Assembly: GCA_014859685.1 (NCBI GenBank)
Contig: JACUTU010000002.1
Span: 62,001-126,000 of the forward strand
Length of the DNA stretch: 64,000 bases
Origin: Sulfurospirillum sp.
GTDB lineage: Bacteria > Campylobacterota > Campylobacteria > Campylobacterales > Sulfurospirillaceae
Direction of reading: 5' to 3'
Shown here: positions 52,441 to 61,668 of the stretch, piece after piece
Position numbering within the stretch: the first letter of the stretch is position 1
How the letters are laid out: the number at the start of each line of letters is the position of its first letter
The notes under the pieces: generated by a model
The model's database searches: none
Told to the model about the DNA's origin: nothing
The model's input: the letters and a program-made list of their open reading frames with translations, nothing else
Translations under genes and position numbers: made by a program

Positions 52441-53931
52441 TTAGAGATCGAAGCCACAATAAGAGAGATTGAAGCTTTTATTGCAGAGTGGAAAATCAGA
52501 GATTTGCCCATCACGCATTGCAAGAGAGAGTGCGGTCCAATTGAAAAAAGAGGGATCAACTACTTTATATCGTTGTATGTCGCCCTTGTCGTCTGTGATT
52601 ATAGTATGTGCTACGCCGCCACGCCATCCCTCGCTCATCGAAAATGAAAAATACTCTGCCGGCAAAGCTGTATTTTGTTGCTTTTGAATTTGTACATGTG
52701 CGATCATTTCTAATTCTTTGAGGAGTGTTTGCACAAGTTCAAAACAGATAAGTATCTCCTCTTTACGCACTTTTGCTCTAGCAAAAACATCGCCACTTTT
52801 TTCTAAACTAGTTTTGAGATCACGATCTATATAGCTACCATATGGATAGGATGTTCTCACATCACGCAAACAATTAGAAGCTTTTGCTACTAAACCTGTA
52901 AAACCATAGGCCATAACCCATTCTTGGGGAATGATACCTGTTTTTTCAAGACGATCTAAAACACTCGGTGAGCGAAAAAAAAGCTCTATTGCGCCCATGA
53001 TTTTTGGTTGCAATGCTTTGAGTTGTGTTTTGAGTGTTTGTGCGAGTGCATAATCAATATCATATCTAGTGCCACCGATGCAGATACCACCTCTGCCAAA
53101 ACGATTTCCCGTAATCTGTGCTGTGAGATTGAGGATATTCCCACGCAATTTACCACAATATGAAGCGGTTGTTAAAAAAGCAACATCCCCTGAAAGTGCG
53201 CCGATGTCACCTACATGATTTGCGATGCGTTCAAGTTCCAAAAGAATAGCTCGAATAAGCGCCTCTTTTTCAGAGATTTTGATGCCCGTGAGCGCTTCCA
53301 TATTTTGCGCATAACATGTGCTATGCGCAGTAGTAGAGTCGCCACAGAGTGCTTCTACTTGTTTGAGATGATTTGCTTTTGGCATGCCGAGTAAAGCTTT
53401 TTCTACTCCTCTATGTTGGTATCCCAAGGAGATTTCAAGATGTCCAACTTTTTCGCCGTAGCATTGAAAACGAAAATGTCCCGGTTCAATAATCCCCGCA
53501 TGCACAGGTCCAACGGCTACTTCGTGGATATCTTCACCCTCGATACTATAAAAATCCATCTGCGAACATGCGCTTTGATGAGGAGAGCGAACAGGCTTGA
53601 GCCATGGATGGTTCCGTGGCAAAATGCCGCTTTGCTCATAAATCTCTCGCTCAAATAGATGGATGCAAGATAAAAGTTCAGTGCGAGATGTGTATGCGTT
53701 ATCAACCACTCTAAATCGTCCAACTTTAATGAGTCCCGTTGCATCATTGCCTAAGACAATCCAGATTTGCCATGTTTGTTTTAGGCTTGCACTAAAGAGG
53801 CTTAATACGCGAAATTGTTCCTCATTTACGGCTAAAATAACTTTGTCCCAAAAGAGATCTTCGCTCAAAAGTGGGATCGCATCTATGGGTGAGGCAAATG
53901 GATTAGTAAAAAAAGGTTTAAAATCCTCCAT
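52441..53931 (-). CDS. Large subunit of the complex (NuoC-NuoD fused) lacking normal nickel ligands
   Basis: 496 residues: a NuoC-like N-terminal domain (about 1-115) fused to a NuoD/HyfG-like domain. The first metal motif reads ALCGDSTTAHSTCY, where active group 4 enzymes have CGICxxxH, so the second Cys is replaced by Ser. The C-terminal motif reads NKSFNLSYCGFDL, where active ones have C-Y-x-C, so the pair is displaced or lost. The nickel-iron site is therefore unlikely to form. AGGAGG lies five bases before ATG 53931. It overlaps the upstream NuoN-like gene. Confidence 0.88.
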   Translation of the reverse strand: MEDFKPFFTNPFASPIDAIPLLSEDLFWDKVILAVNEEQFRVLSLFSASLKQTWQIWIVLGNDATGLIKVGRFRVVDNAYTSRTELLSCIHLFEREIYEQSGILPRNHPWLKPVRSPHQSACSQMDFYSIEGEDIHEVAVGPVHAGIIEPGHFRFQCYGEKVGHLEISLGYQHRGVEKALLGMPKANHLKQVEALCGDSTTAHSTCYAQNMEALTGIKISEKEALIRAILLELERIANHVGDIGALSGDVAFLTTASYCGKLRGNILNLTAQITGNRFGRGGICIGGTRYDIDYALAQTLKTQLKALQPKIMGAIELFFRSPSVLDRLEKTGIIPQEWVMAYGFTGLVAKASNCLRDVRTSYPYGSYIDRDLKTSLEKSGDVFARAKVRKEEILICFELVQTLLKELEMIAHVQIQKQQNTALPAEYFSFSMSEGWRGGVAHTIITDDKGDIQRYKVVDPSFFNWTALSLAMRDGQISDFPLCNKSFNLSYCGFDL

Positions 53932-55336
53932 AAACACCTCCTAATAATTGTGTAGCTTCAAGCAAGACTTGTGATACGAATGAGGGCATATAAAGACCGA
54001 TAAAAGCCACGATGCCTAAGAAAAGAAAGGGACTCACAAACATAAAAGAGCGTTCATGAAACCTTTGCATACCAGTAGGCGGCTTACCGCGAACAACCCC
54101 TAGGATGGTGCGGCTCATACCAAAAAAAGCGATAACTAAACCAAAGATGAGTGCAAAAAATAGCAAGATAGAATAAGAAAATGTACCTTGAATGATATGA
54201 AAAATGGATACAAAACTTCCAAAAGGAGGTGTTCCTACGATCGCAAAGAGAGCAATTAGCAGGGCAAAAGCACTATATGGCATGATACGAATTGCTCCAG
54301 AAATGCCTTTCGCATCTCGCGTACCAAAAACTCTTTTGACATTGCCAAGGGCGATAAAAACAGTGCCTTTAAGTAAAGCATTGTTAAAAAGATGGTACAT
54401 AGCCGCCCAAATACCAGCACCGCCTAAGCCAAAGCCAATGGCGATAAGCCCCATCTGTTCTACGCTTGAATATGCCATCAGTCTTTTGGTGTCATTTTGT
54501 TTGAGCATAGAAAATGCACCGAAAAGCACCGAAAGAATACCAAATACGATCAAGGCATCACGCATACAAGCTTCTTGATGTGCTGCGTGCATGATCTGCA
54601 TCAAGCGCATCATAGCAAGCCATGAAAGTGTTGTCATGCCACCAGCCATCAATGCCCCAAACAATCCAGGTTCTTCACTATAAGCATCAACTTTCCAAAG
54701 ATGCAGAGGAAAAAGTCCGATTTTGGTTGCAAAGCCTATAAAGATGAAAACAAAAGCGATGAGAAACCATGTTGTGTTAAACTCTTCTGCTCTTGCAAAA
54801 AGTGTGAAAAAATCAAGATCCATATGTTCGATATTTGCAATCAGTGAAGAGTAAGCTAAAAATAAAATCCCAATAAGTGCGAGTAAAATTCCGATGGAAA
54901 CTAAGAAGAGGTATTTCCAAGTTGCTTCGATGGAGCCTTTATTTTTTGTGTAGTAGATGAGCGGCGCACACGAGAGTGAGGAGGATTCGAGAAAAATCCA
55001 CATACTAATGAGATCTTTGGCCATCATCATGCCAGTTGCAAAAAATAAAAACAGATGTAAACTGATGATAACTACAAGATTGGAATTATCCTTCAAACAA
55101 TGTGAAAAATATCCAATAGCGTGCAGAGCAATGCCTCCAAAAAGCAGTGAGAGTGTAACTAAAATCCAGACCGAAAGCGCGTCCATGCCACTATTTTGTC
55201 CAAGCAATACAACAAAGCTCATGCTTACATGTAACAAAGCAGTGATCCCTAAAATCACAGCTCTTTGATGATTTGTTTTGCCAAAATAGCTCAAGCCTAT
55301 TGCTAAAAGTGTCCAGATAAAAAAAGCTATGAGCAT
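53918..55336 (-). CDS. NuoN/HyfF-like antiporter-type membrane subunit
   Basis: 472 residues, about 14 membrane helices. Proton-translocating module of the complex I antiporter family: MDALSVWILVTLSLLFGGIALHAIGY, ATKIGLFPLHLWKVDAYSEEPGLFGALMAGGM, KRLMAYSSVEQMGLIAIG and FNNALLKGTVFIALGNV are the conserved segments with the key Lys and His. Lies between the HyfE-like and large subunit genes. Confidence 0.92.
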   Translation of the reverse strand: MLIAFFIWTLLAIGLSYFGKTNHQRAVILGITALLHVSMSFVVLLGQNSGMDALSVWILVTLSLLFGGIALHAIGYFSHCLKDNSNLVVIISLHLFLFFATGMMMAKDLISMWIFLESSSLSCAPLIYYTKNKGSIEATWKYLFLVSIGILLALIGILFLAYSSLIANIEHMDLDFFTLFARAEEFNTTWFLIAFVFIFIGFATKIGLFPLHLWKVDAYSEEPGLFGALMAGGMTTLSWLAMMRLMQIMHAAHQEACMRDALIVFGILSVLFGAFSMLKQNDTKRLMAYSSVEQMGLIAIGFGLGGAGIWAAMYHLFNNALLKGTVFIALGNVKRVFGTRDAKGISGAIRIMPYSAFALLIALFAIVGTPPFGSFVSIFHIIQGTFSYSILLFFALIFGLVIAFFGMSRTILGVVRGKPPTGMQRFHERSFMFVSPFLFLGIVAFIGLYMPSFVSQVLLEATQLLGGVYGGF

Positions 55337-55337
55337 T

Positions 55338-55982
55338 TTATTCCTTCAGCATTGTAAGCAGTTTGCCACTATCTTCATCATCAAAAATAGAAGCGATATG
55401 ATTGAGTACGACACCCATGATAAAAACTCCAGCAAGTGCATCGAGCAAAACGCCTATTTCTGTTAAAAAAGTCATCGAATCCGTGAGCATGGAGCTGAGG
55501 ATAAACACCGCATTTTCCATGATCAAATACCCGATAACATGTGTCACTGCTTTTTGTCTTGCGATCACTAAAAGCATGCCACCTAAAAGGGTTGCAAAAA
55601 AGATTGGCACGATGATACTCTCTTTATGTTCGCTCAGCAATGGTAAAGTGGTAGCGATATAAAAAGAGAAGATAACGCATAAACCATAGATGAGCAGTGT
55701 GGGCGTATAGCCTATAAGCGGACGCATCTCTTGATCGATGGAAACTTTTCGCACAACTCTTATGAGCAAATAGGGCATTACAAAACCTTTGATAACTATG
55801 ATAATGCTAAAGAGTAATGCTTCTGTGTTATTGGTTTCTTTTGATAAAAACGCTAAAAGAACGAGTAAAACACCTTGAAAAGCAATGGCACGGATCGCAC
55901 TTATTATGCGATTGCTTCCCATGACATACATGTTTATTAAAACGGTTATCAGTAAAAAACTATTCATAAGTGAGATATTCAT
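55338..55982 (-). CDS. HyfE/NuoK-like membrane subunit
   Basis: 214 residues, six to seven membrane helices. Resembles hydrogenase-4 subunit E, an enlarged NuoK relative: IIIVIKGFVMPYLLIRVVRKV, VIGYLIMENAVFILSS with the membrane-buried Glu, and DALAGVFIMGVVLNHI. Overlaps the HyfC-like gene by four bases and is one base from the HyfF-like gene. Confidence 0.88.
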   Translation of the reverse strand: MNISLMNSFLLITVLINMYVMGSNRIISAIRAIAFQGVLLVLLAFLSKETNNTEALLFSIIIVIKGFVMPYLLIRVVRKVSIDQEMRPLIGYTPTLLIYGLCVIFSFYIATTLPLLSEHKESIIVPIFFATLLGGMLLVIARQKAVTHVIGYLIMENAVFILSSMLTDSMTFLTEIGVLLDALAGVFIMGVVLNHIASIFDDEDSGKLLTMLKE

Positions 55983-56905
55983 AATGATTGCCTTGTGATC
56001 ATGATAATTCCAAAAAGTGCAATAACAAAAGTACCTAAAAGAATATTTTTGATTGCTACGATACGCAATCTAGCTATGAGCGATTCACAGATCCCCACGC
56101 ACGCAACTACGCCCATCGACACAAAAGCACTCAGCACAAGATCAAGCCAAAAAATATCCGTATGCAATGGCAGTAAAAGATGACTGATAAGCAGGGCAAA
56201 AAGTGTCAATTTTAAAGCAGAGCCGAGCGTGATGAGTCCCAATAATGGCCCACTGTGATCAAGCACCATCACCTCATGTACCATGGTAAGTTCAAGGTGT
56301 GTGTTTGGATCATCAAAAGGAACACGAGAATTCTCGGCGAGCATCACTACAAAAAGTGAAAAAACAACGATAGTAAGCACAGTGCTGTCGTGTGTCCATG
56401 AGGTGAATGAGTGGATGCCAAAGAGATTTTCTAAGGCAAGAGAGTTTGAGATTTTTGCAAGTATAATAAAACAGACAAATAAAATAGGCTCAATCAAAAC
56501 AGAAAAAGTTATCTCTCTAGCCCCACCCATACCCTCAAAACTTGAGCCTGTGTCAAGAGCACTAGCAACTGTGAAAAATCGTAAGAGTGCAAAAAGGTAA
56601 AGAAAAAGTATAAAATCACCCTCAAAAGAGATGAGTGCATGCACAGAGCCAAAAGGAACCATGGCAAATGCAATCAAAGGCACGAGAACACTCAAAAAAG
56701 GTCCAGCAAAAAATATCCACGAAGTAGTTGTGCTTAAAGTGATGTCTTTTTGCCATAATTTGATGATGTCATAGAGTTTTTGTAGCACAGGCGCACCTTT
56801 ACGCCCACCAAAAAAAGCTTTGACTTTAGTGATGATACCCATGTTGAGAAGCGAAAGTGCGATAAAGACCGCAAAAATGAGTGCATATTGCCAAAAAATA
56901 TTCAT
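55979..56905 (-). CDS. NuoH/HyfC-like membrane subunit
   Basis: 308 residues, eight helices. Anchors the soluble arm to the membrane: KAFFGGRKGAPVLQKLYDIIKLWQK, and the loop LAENSRVPFDDPNTHLELTMVHEVMVLDHSG with the conserved acidic residues of NuoH and HyfC. Overlaps both neighbours by four bases, so the operon is translated in step. Confidence 0.94.
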   Translation of the reverse strand: MNIFWQYALIFAVFIALSLLNMGIITKVKAFFGGRKGAPVLQKLYDIIKLWQKDITLSTTTSWIFFAGPFLSVLVPLIAFAMVPFGSVHALISFEGDFILFLYLFALLRFFTVASALDTGSSFEGMGGAREITFSVLIEPILFVCFIILAKISNSLALENLFGIHSFTSWTHDSTVLTIVVFSLFVVMLAENSRVPFDDPNTHLELTMVHEVMVLDHSGPLLGLITLGSALKLTLFALLISHLLLPLHTDIFWLDLVLSAFVSMGVVACVGICESLIARLRIVAIKNILLGTFVIALFGIIMITRQSL

Positions 56906-58869
56906 AAGAAACTCACATATAAAAGCATCACAATAAGTGTTGCTAAGATATACAATACATATAATCCCATGTAGCCATTGTGTACGAAAGCGCGTAAGCG
57001 ATTGGCAAAAGATTGTATCGCAAGCCCCATAAAGTTGAGTGCAGCGATATTTTTGTCATCAAAATGTAGATGGAAATTCAATGATTTTGGAAAAAGACCA
57101 GAAATCTCAAAGAGATGTCGTTTGCCCTTAAACATCCATCCATAATACTCTAAAAGCATCTGCGCAAGTGAACCTGCTGTATATTGTGCTCTTTTTGGTG
57201 GTGCGTGGTAGCCACATCCCCAAGTGCCAACACATTTACTCGATTTTTTAGAAAGTTTGAGCCAAAGTACCGTGATAACTACCACCGCAAGCGGCAAAAT
57301 ATATAGATATGCTTCACTAAGATCTTGCAAAGCAAGCAGAGAAATTTCAGGTGTACTGACTCCAAATAAAACAGCGACACTAAAGAGCATTTGCATCATT
57401 AAAAATGGCATCAATCCAAGTACTATGCAGATAAATGCAATCACACCCATAGGCAACAACATCCAACGCGATGATTCGTGTATCCCCTCAAGTGAGATAT
57501 CCCGAGGTGTACCTAAAAATGTTGCACCAAAGACTTTTATGAAACATGCAAGTGCGAGAGTGCCAATAGTAGCGAGACCTAAAATGCCAAGCAAAAGGAT
57601 GATCATTTGCTGGCTTGCAAAGATATTTTTAAACATGCCTAGATATAAAAGCCATTCGCTTGCAAAACCATTAAGCGGCGCAATGCCCACAATTGCTACA
57701 GCACCTATGAGAAAAAACAAAGCAGTGTAGGGCATCACGCGCAATATTCCTCCAAAAGCAGCAATATTTCGTGTATGAAACGCTTCGATTACAGAACCGG
57801 CACTGTAAAAAAGAAGTGGTTTAAACAAGGAATGGTTGAGTACATGAAAAACAGCCCCAGCAATTCCAAAAAGCATTAAGCTTTGATTGCCATAACTCTG
57901 CCCTAGCATCGCCATGCCTATACCTATCATAATAATGCCGATATTTTCGATACTATGGTAGGCCAAAAGGCGTTTAATATCGTGTTGCGCAATAGCATAA
58001 ATTACGCCTAGAAGTCCTGATATGATTCCAATGATAAAAAGTAGCCATCCCCACCAGTGAGGCGGTTGTGCAAATAAAAGACAGATGCGAAGTATCCCAA
58101 AGATGCCCATCTTGATCATCACGCCAGAAAGCAAAGCCGAAACAGAAACCGGGGCATTTGCATGTGCTGATGGAAGCCAAAAATAGAGTGGAAAAATGCC
58201 GGCTTTGAGTCCAAAACCAAACAAACCCAATAGAAAAATGATACTCGCCACACTACTGTTTTGATCGATAATGTGCCAAGAAGCACTGAGCGTTGTCACA
58301 CCAAAATAAGTATATAAAAGACCAAAAACACCCAAAAGTGCAATGACACCTGTGTGTGTAGCGATGATGTAGATAAATCCAGCTTCGTTAGCTTCTTTGT
58401 CATCTTCATCGATGCTGATGAGTCCATAAGCTAATAGCGACATCATCTCCCATGCGAGCAAAAACAGCATAAAACTATCAGAAATAACCAATAAAACCAT
58501 AGAAAAAGTAAAGAGTCCAAAAAGTAAACGATAATACCAAGAAGCCCGTACGCCTCTATGCTCATACGAATAATAACTCAAGCCATACAAACAACTAGCG
58601 CTACTGATGAGAAGAATCGAGAGAAGAAAAAATGCACTCAAGGCATCGCAATGCAAGACAAGCGTTTGCCCTAAAAGAGAAAATGGAAAGGTTACATGTA
58701 GGGCTATTGGGTTTTGAAAAAAGTTTATAACAAAGCCTAAGCCAAACAATGCGCCGATGATATGCAAAAGAGCGCCTAATTTTTCAGACATAGCTATATG
58801 GTTGCGAAAAAAAATCGGTATAAAAGCTGATATGAAGATGAAAAATAGAGAAAAATATAATAATATCAA
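56902..58869 (-). CDS. NuoL/HyfB-like antiporter-type membrane subunit
   Basis: 655 residues, about 15 helices; first gene of the operon. Antiporter core with LLAWEMMSLLAYGLISIDE, LKAGIFPLYFWLPSAHANAPVSVSALLSGVMIKMG, DIKRLLAYHSIENIGII and LNHSLFKPLLFYSAGSV. The C-terminal part has GTWGCGYHAPPKRAQYTAGSL, typical of HyfB. Together with the HyfF-like subunit it gives the complex two ion-pumping modules. Confidence 0.94.
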   Translation of the reverse strand: MILLYFSLFFIFISAFIPIFFRNHIAMSEKLGALLHIIGALFGLGFVINFFQNPIALHVTFPFSLLGQTLVLHCDALSAFFLLSILLISSASCLYGLSYYSYEHRGVRASWYYRLLFGLFTFSMVLLVISDSFMLFLLAWEMMSLLAYGLISIDEDDKEANEAGFIYIIATHTGVIALLGVFGLLYTYFGVTTLSASWHIIDQNSSVASIIFLLGLFGFGLKAGIFPLYFWLPSAHANAPVSVSALLSGVMIKMGIFGILRICLLFAQPPHWWGWLLFIIGIISGLLGVIYAIAQHDIKRLLAYHSIENIGIIMIGIGMAMLGQSYGNQSLMLFGIAGAVFHVLNHSLFKPLLFYSAGSVIEAFHTRNIAAFGGILRVMPYTALFFLIGAVAIVGIAPLNGFASEWLLYLGMFKNIFASQQMIILLLGILGLATIGTLALACFIKVFGATFLGTPRDISLEGIHESSRWMLLPMGVIAFICIVLGLMPFLMMQMLFSVAVLFGVSTPEISLLALQDLSEAYLYILPLAVVVITVLWLKLSKKSSKCVGTWGCGYHAPPKRAQYTAGSLAQMLLEYYGWMFKGKRHLFEISGLFPKSLNFHLHFDDKNIAALNFMGLAIQSFANRLRAFVHNGYMGLYVLYILATLIVMLLYVSFL

Positions 58870-58985
58870 ATATAGAACCTCTAAAAATATGAATAGCTAT
58901 TTTACAACAAATCAAATAAATAAGCCTTTAAGTCATATAATTTTATAATTGATTTTATAGCTTTACATGTAAGGAACGAAAAAAT

Positions 58986-59660
58986 ATGTCAAATGCCCTT
59001 GTGGTTTTTAGTGGAGGACAAGATAGTACAACTTGTTTGGGTTGGGCTAAAAGTCGTTTTGAAAAAGTTGAAACGCTTACTTTTGATTATGGACAAAAGC
59101 ACCGTGTTGAAATTTATCAAGCAAAAAAGATAGCACAGCTTTTGGGAATTGAAAATTTTGTTTTAAAATTTGATGCTTTCTCGCAACTTGGCGATTCTGC
59201 ATTGATAGATAGTGGAATGGATATCTCTAGCGCACATAAACACAAACCAAATCTACCCGCTTCTTTTGTACCCAATCGTAATGCAGTATTTTTTACACTC
59301 GCCCACGCTTATGCACAAAAACAAGGGATAAATCACATCATAACAGGCATAAACCAAACAGATTATTCAGGGTATCCTGATTGTCGGCAAAATTTTATTG
59401 AATCCTTAGAACTCGCACTCAATCTAGGCAGTGAATCGATTATCAAGTTTCATTATCCACTGATTCATTTGAGCAAAGCACAAACATTTTTACTCGCAAA
59501 AGAAACAGGTATTTTAGATATTGTGTTGCAACAATCCCATACTTGTTACAATGGAGATCACAATACTTGGAATGATTGGGGTTATGGATGTGGCATCTGT
59601 CCTGCTTGCATGTTACGGGCAAAAGGCTGGCAAGAATATGAAGAGAAATTCACTAAATAA
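58986..59660 (+). CDS. queC: 7-cyano-7-deazaguanine synthase
   Basis: 224 residues. ATP-dependent conversion of carboxy-deazaguanine to preQ0 in queuosine synthesis. PP-loop VVFSGGQDSTTCLGWA, VPNRNAVFFTLAHAYA, GINQTDYSGYPDCR and zinc Cys in QQSHTCYN and GCGICPACMLRAKGW. A TACATGTA copy is directly before its AGGAACG ribosome site. Sister genes queD and queE lie on the far side of the Ehr-like operon. Confidence 0.97.
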   Translation: MSNALVVFSGGQDSTTCLGWAKSRFEKVETLTFDYGQKHRVEIYQAKKIAQLLGIENFVLKFDAFSQLGDSALIDSGMDISSAHKHKPNLPASFVPNRNAVFFTLAHAYAQKQGINHIITGINQTDYSGYPDCRQNFIESLELALNLGSESIIKFHYPLIHLSKAQTFLLAKETGILDIVLQQSHTCYNGDHNTWNDWGYGCGICPACMLRAKGWQEYEEKFTK

Positions 59661-59695
59661 GAAATTTTTGCATTGACAATAATTTATCATTTAGC

Positions 59696-59701
59696 TATAA
59701 T
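59696..59701 (+). promoter_or_regulatory. -10 element of the desulforubrerythrin gene
   Basis: TATAAT in TTTAGCTATAATACAC, 25 bases before ATG 59726; TTGACA at 59673-59678 is a good -35 with 17-base spacing. AAGGAG is the ribosome site. Confidence 0.75.
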
Positions 59702-59725
59702 ACACAAAATTTGCAAGGAGTAAGA

Positions 59726-60385
59726 ATGAGACAATACGAAAGTTACAAATGCCCAAAATGCGGCAATGTAGTAGAAGTACAAAAAGTAGGTGGCGGGGAA
59801 CTTGTTTGTTGTGGCGTTGCCATGGAATGTATCACAGAAAATCTCACAGCGGTAAATCTTGGTAAAGCTTTTGCAGGTGAGTCGCAAGCAAGAAACAAGT
59901 ATGAATATTTTGCAAAAGTAGCTCAAAAAGAGGGTTTGCGAGATATAGCCGAGCATTTCCAAAGAGCCGCAAACAATGAAAAACAACATGCCAAGATGGA
60001 GTTAAGACTTCAAAATAAAATGCTTTATGCTCTACAAGATGGTTTTGGCGACACAAAAGCAAACTTGCAAGTTGCTATCGACGGTGAAAGTTATGAAAAT
60101 ACTACCATGTATCCAGATTTTGAAGCGGTCGCAAAAGCTGAGGGTTATAAAGATGCAGCAACACTTTTTAGAGGCATAGGTAAAGTAGAAGTTGAGCATG
60201 AAAAAATGTATCGCGCCTTGTTGAAGCGTTTAGAAAGTGGTGAAGAATTTATGAGTGAAGATGGCGATGAAGCATGGATCTGCGAAGTGTGCGGACATAT
60301 TCACTATGGTAAAAAGCCGCCAAAAGTTTGTCCTGTTTGTGCGCATGAACAAGAATATTTTTCACGATTTAACACTCAAAAGTAA
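59726..60385 (+). CDS. Desulforubrerythrin (desulforedoxin-rubrerythrin fusion)
   Basis: 219 residues from ATG 59726, chosen because AAGGAG is at 59715-59720. Three parts: an N-terminal desulforedoxin-like site (YKCPKCGN and LVCCGVAM), a ferritin-like diiron domain (about 40-175; GESQARNKYEYF, EKQHAKMEL, EVEHEKMYRAL) and a C-terminal rubredoxin (WICEVCGHIHYGKKPPKVCPVC). It reduces hydrogen peroxide. The same architecture is known from Campylobacter jejuni (Rrc). Monocistronic with a good promoter. Confidence 0.95.
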   Translation: MRQYESYKCPKCGNVVEVQKVGGGELVCCGVAMECITENLTAVNLGKAFAGESQARNKYEYFAKVAQKEGLRDIAEHFQRAANNEKQHAKMELRLQNKMLYALQDGFGDTKANLQVAIDGESYENTTMYPDFEAVAKAEGYKDAATLFRGIGKVEVEHEKMYRALLKRLESGEEFMSEDGDEAWICEVCGHIHYGKKPPKVCPVCAHEQEYFSRFNTQK

Positions 60386-60445
60386 ACTGTGAAAGTATCG
60401 CTTTGAGTGCAAAAACACTCGCAATTTCTTCAGGCTCAGGAAATT

Positions 60446-60498
60446 AATGGGGACAGGCTACTTTTTGATGAAATCAAAAAAAGTAGCCTGTCCCCATT
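60446..60498. repeat. Inverted pair of the GCCTGTCCCC repeat
   Basis: AATGGGGACAGGCTAC (60446-60461) and GTAGCCTGTCCCCATT (60483-60498), extended by TTTTTGAT and ATCAAAAA, with a small loop and T run after. Could act as a terminator for the desulforubrerythrin gene. Same motif as at 41719 and 44442. Confidence 0.8.
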
Positions 60499-60628
60499 TT
60501 TTTATAAAATAATTACTTAAGATATTTTTTAGCGATATTTCTTTTCTTTTTTATTATAATTATCGATATTTGAATTTTGGGAAATTTTGATAATTTCTCC
60601 AAATAATTATAAAAAATAAGAGAGTGAG

Positions 60629-60859
60629 ATGAGAGCGATTATTTATGAATTGAGAGCCAACGATGTAAGTGAAGAGGATATTGAAACGATACTTAAAAAT
60701 GTAAAAAATAGAGTTTCAGATAAAAATCTTGATCGAGAATTGGAAAAATTAGGTTATTCAAAAATCTTTACTGTAGATTATGATGACATGGAAGGATATG
60801 ATGATGATTTTGATGATTTTGAATACATCAAAAAGCCTAAAAACTTCAATTTAGATTAA
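60629..60859 (+). CDS. Small acidic protein, unknown function
   Basis: 76 residues. The first part (MRAIIYELRANDVSEEDIETILKNVKNRVSDKNLDRELEKLGYSKIF) is helical and UBA- or DNA-binding-like in pattern; the tail is acidic (DYDDMEGYDDDFDDFEY). AGAGTGAG precedes ATG 60629. I do not recognise the family. The upstream gap 60386-60628 holds the inverted repeat and an imperfect hairpin at about 60576-60602. Confidence 0.65.
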   Translation: MRAIIYELRANDVSEEDIETILKNVKNRVSDKNLDRELEKLGYSKIFTVDYDDMEGYDDDFDDFEYIKKPKNFNLD

Positions 60860-60895
60860 AAATACCAAAGAGCCAAAAGCTCTTTGGATATAAAA

Positions 60896-61660
60896 TCAAC
60901 CAAATTTTCCTGTTATGTATTGTTGCGTTTTTTCCTCGCGAGGATTGACAAATATCTGCTCAGTTTCACCGTATTCTATCAAATCACCAAGATGAAAAAA
61001 TGCCGTCATATCTGCAACTCGTGCTGCTTGTTGCATATTGTGTGTCACGACAATGAGTGTAAATTTTTCTTTTAATTCTACCATGAGATTCTCTATCGTT
61101 TGGGTACTGATAGGATCAAGCGCGCTTGTTGGCTCATCCATTAAGATGACATCTGGTTGCACCGCAATGGTTCTAGCGATACAAAGTCGTTGTTGCTGTC
61201 CTCCTGAGAGTGCAGTTCCTGGCTCTTTGAGTTTGTCTTTCACCTCTTCCCAAAGACCTGCATTTTTAAGTGAGTTTTCAACTAGAGCATCACACTCTTT
61301 TCCTTTTTTAACGATATCATGCATGATTGGAGCATAAGCGATATTGTCATAGATACTTTTTGGAAATGGGTTTGGCTGTTGAAAAACCATACCTATCTTT
61401 CTTCGCACGGCTACTTCGTCAACTTCTGGAGCGTAGATATTGTGTCCATCTATCTCTACTGTTCCTGCAATCCTTACACCATCGATGAGATCATTCATGC
61501 GGTTTAAGCATCTGAGATATGTTGATTTTCCACAACCTGATGGCCCTATGAAAGCAGTAATCTGATTTTGAATGATATCAAGATCAATTCCTTTAAGAGC
61601 TTGATTGTCTCCGTACCAAAGTTTCAGATCTCTTGATTTTATTTTTATTTCGTTATTCAT
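60896..61660 (-). CDS. pstB: Phosphate ABC transporter ATP-binding protein
   Basis: 254 residues from ATG 61660 with TAGGAAA upstream; TTG 61675 would add five residues. Walker [21 protein letters not shown]-loop [19 protein letters not shown], signature [16 protein letters not shown], Walker [14 protein letters not shown]-loop [11 protein letters not shown]. Energises phosphate uptake. Last gene of pstCAB here; no phoU follows. Confidence 0.97.
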   Translation of the reverse strand: MNNEIKIKSRDLKLWYGDNQALKGIDLDIIQNQITAFIGPSGCGKSTYLRCLNRMNDLIDGVRIAGTVEIDGHNIYAPEVDEVAVRRKIGMVFQQPNPFPKSIYDNIAYAPIMHDIVKKGKECDALVENSLKNAGLWEEVKDKLKEPGTALSGGQQQRLCIARTIAVQPDVILMDEPTSALDPISTQTIENLMVELKEKFTLIVVTHNMQQAARVADMTAFFHLGDLIEYGETEQIFVNPREEKTQQYITGKFG

Positions 61661-61668
61661 ATTATTTC

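Noticed and set aside
57224-57730. 168-codon plus-strand frame opposite the HyfB-like gene
   Set aside because: Shadow of a long membrane protein gene; no start site or homology.
51682-58869. Naming the operon hydrogenase 4 or formate hydrogenlyase
   Set aside because: The large subunit lacks the nickel-binding cysteine pairs, and no formate dehydrogenase or maturation gene is present.
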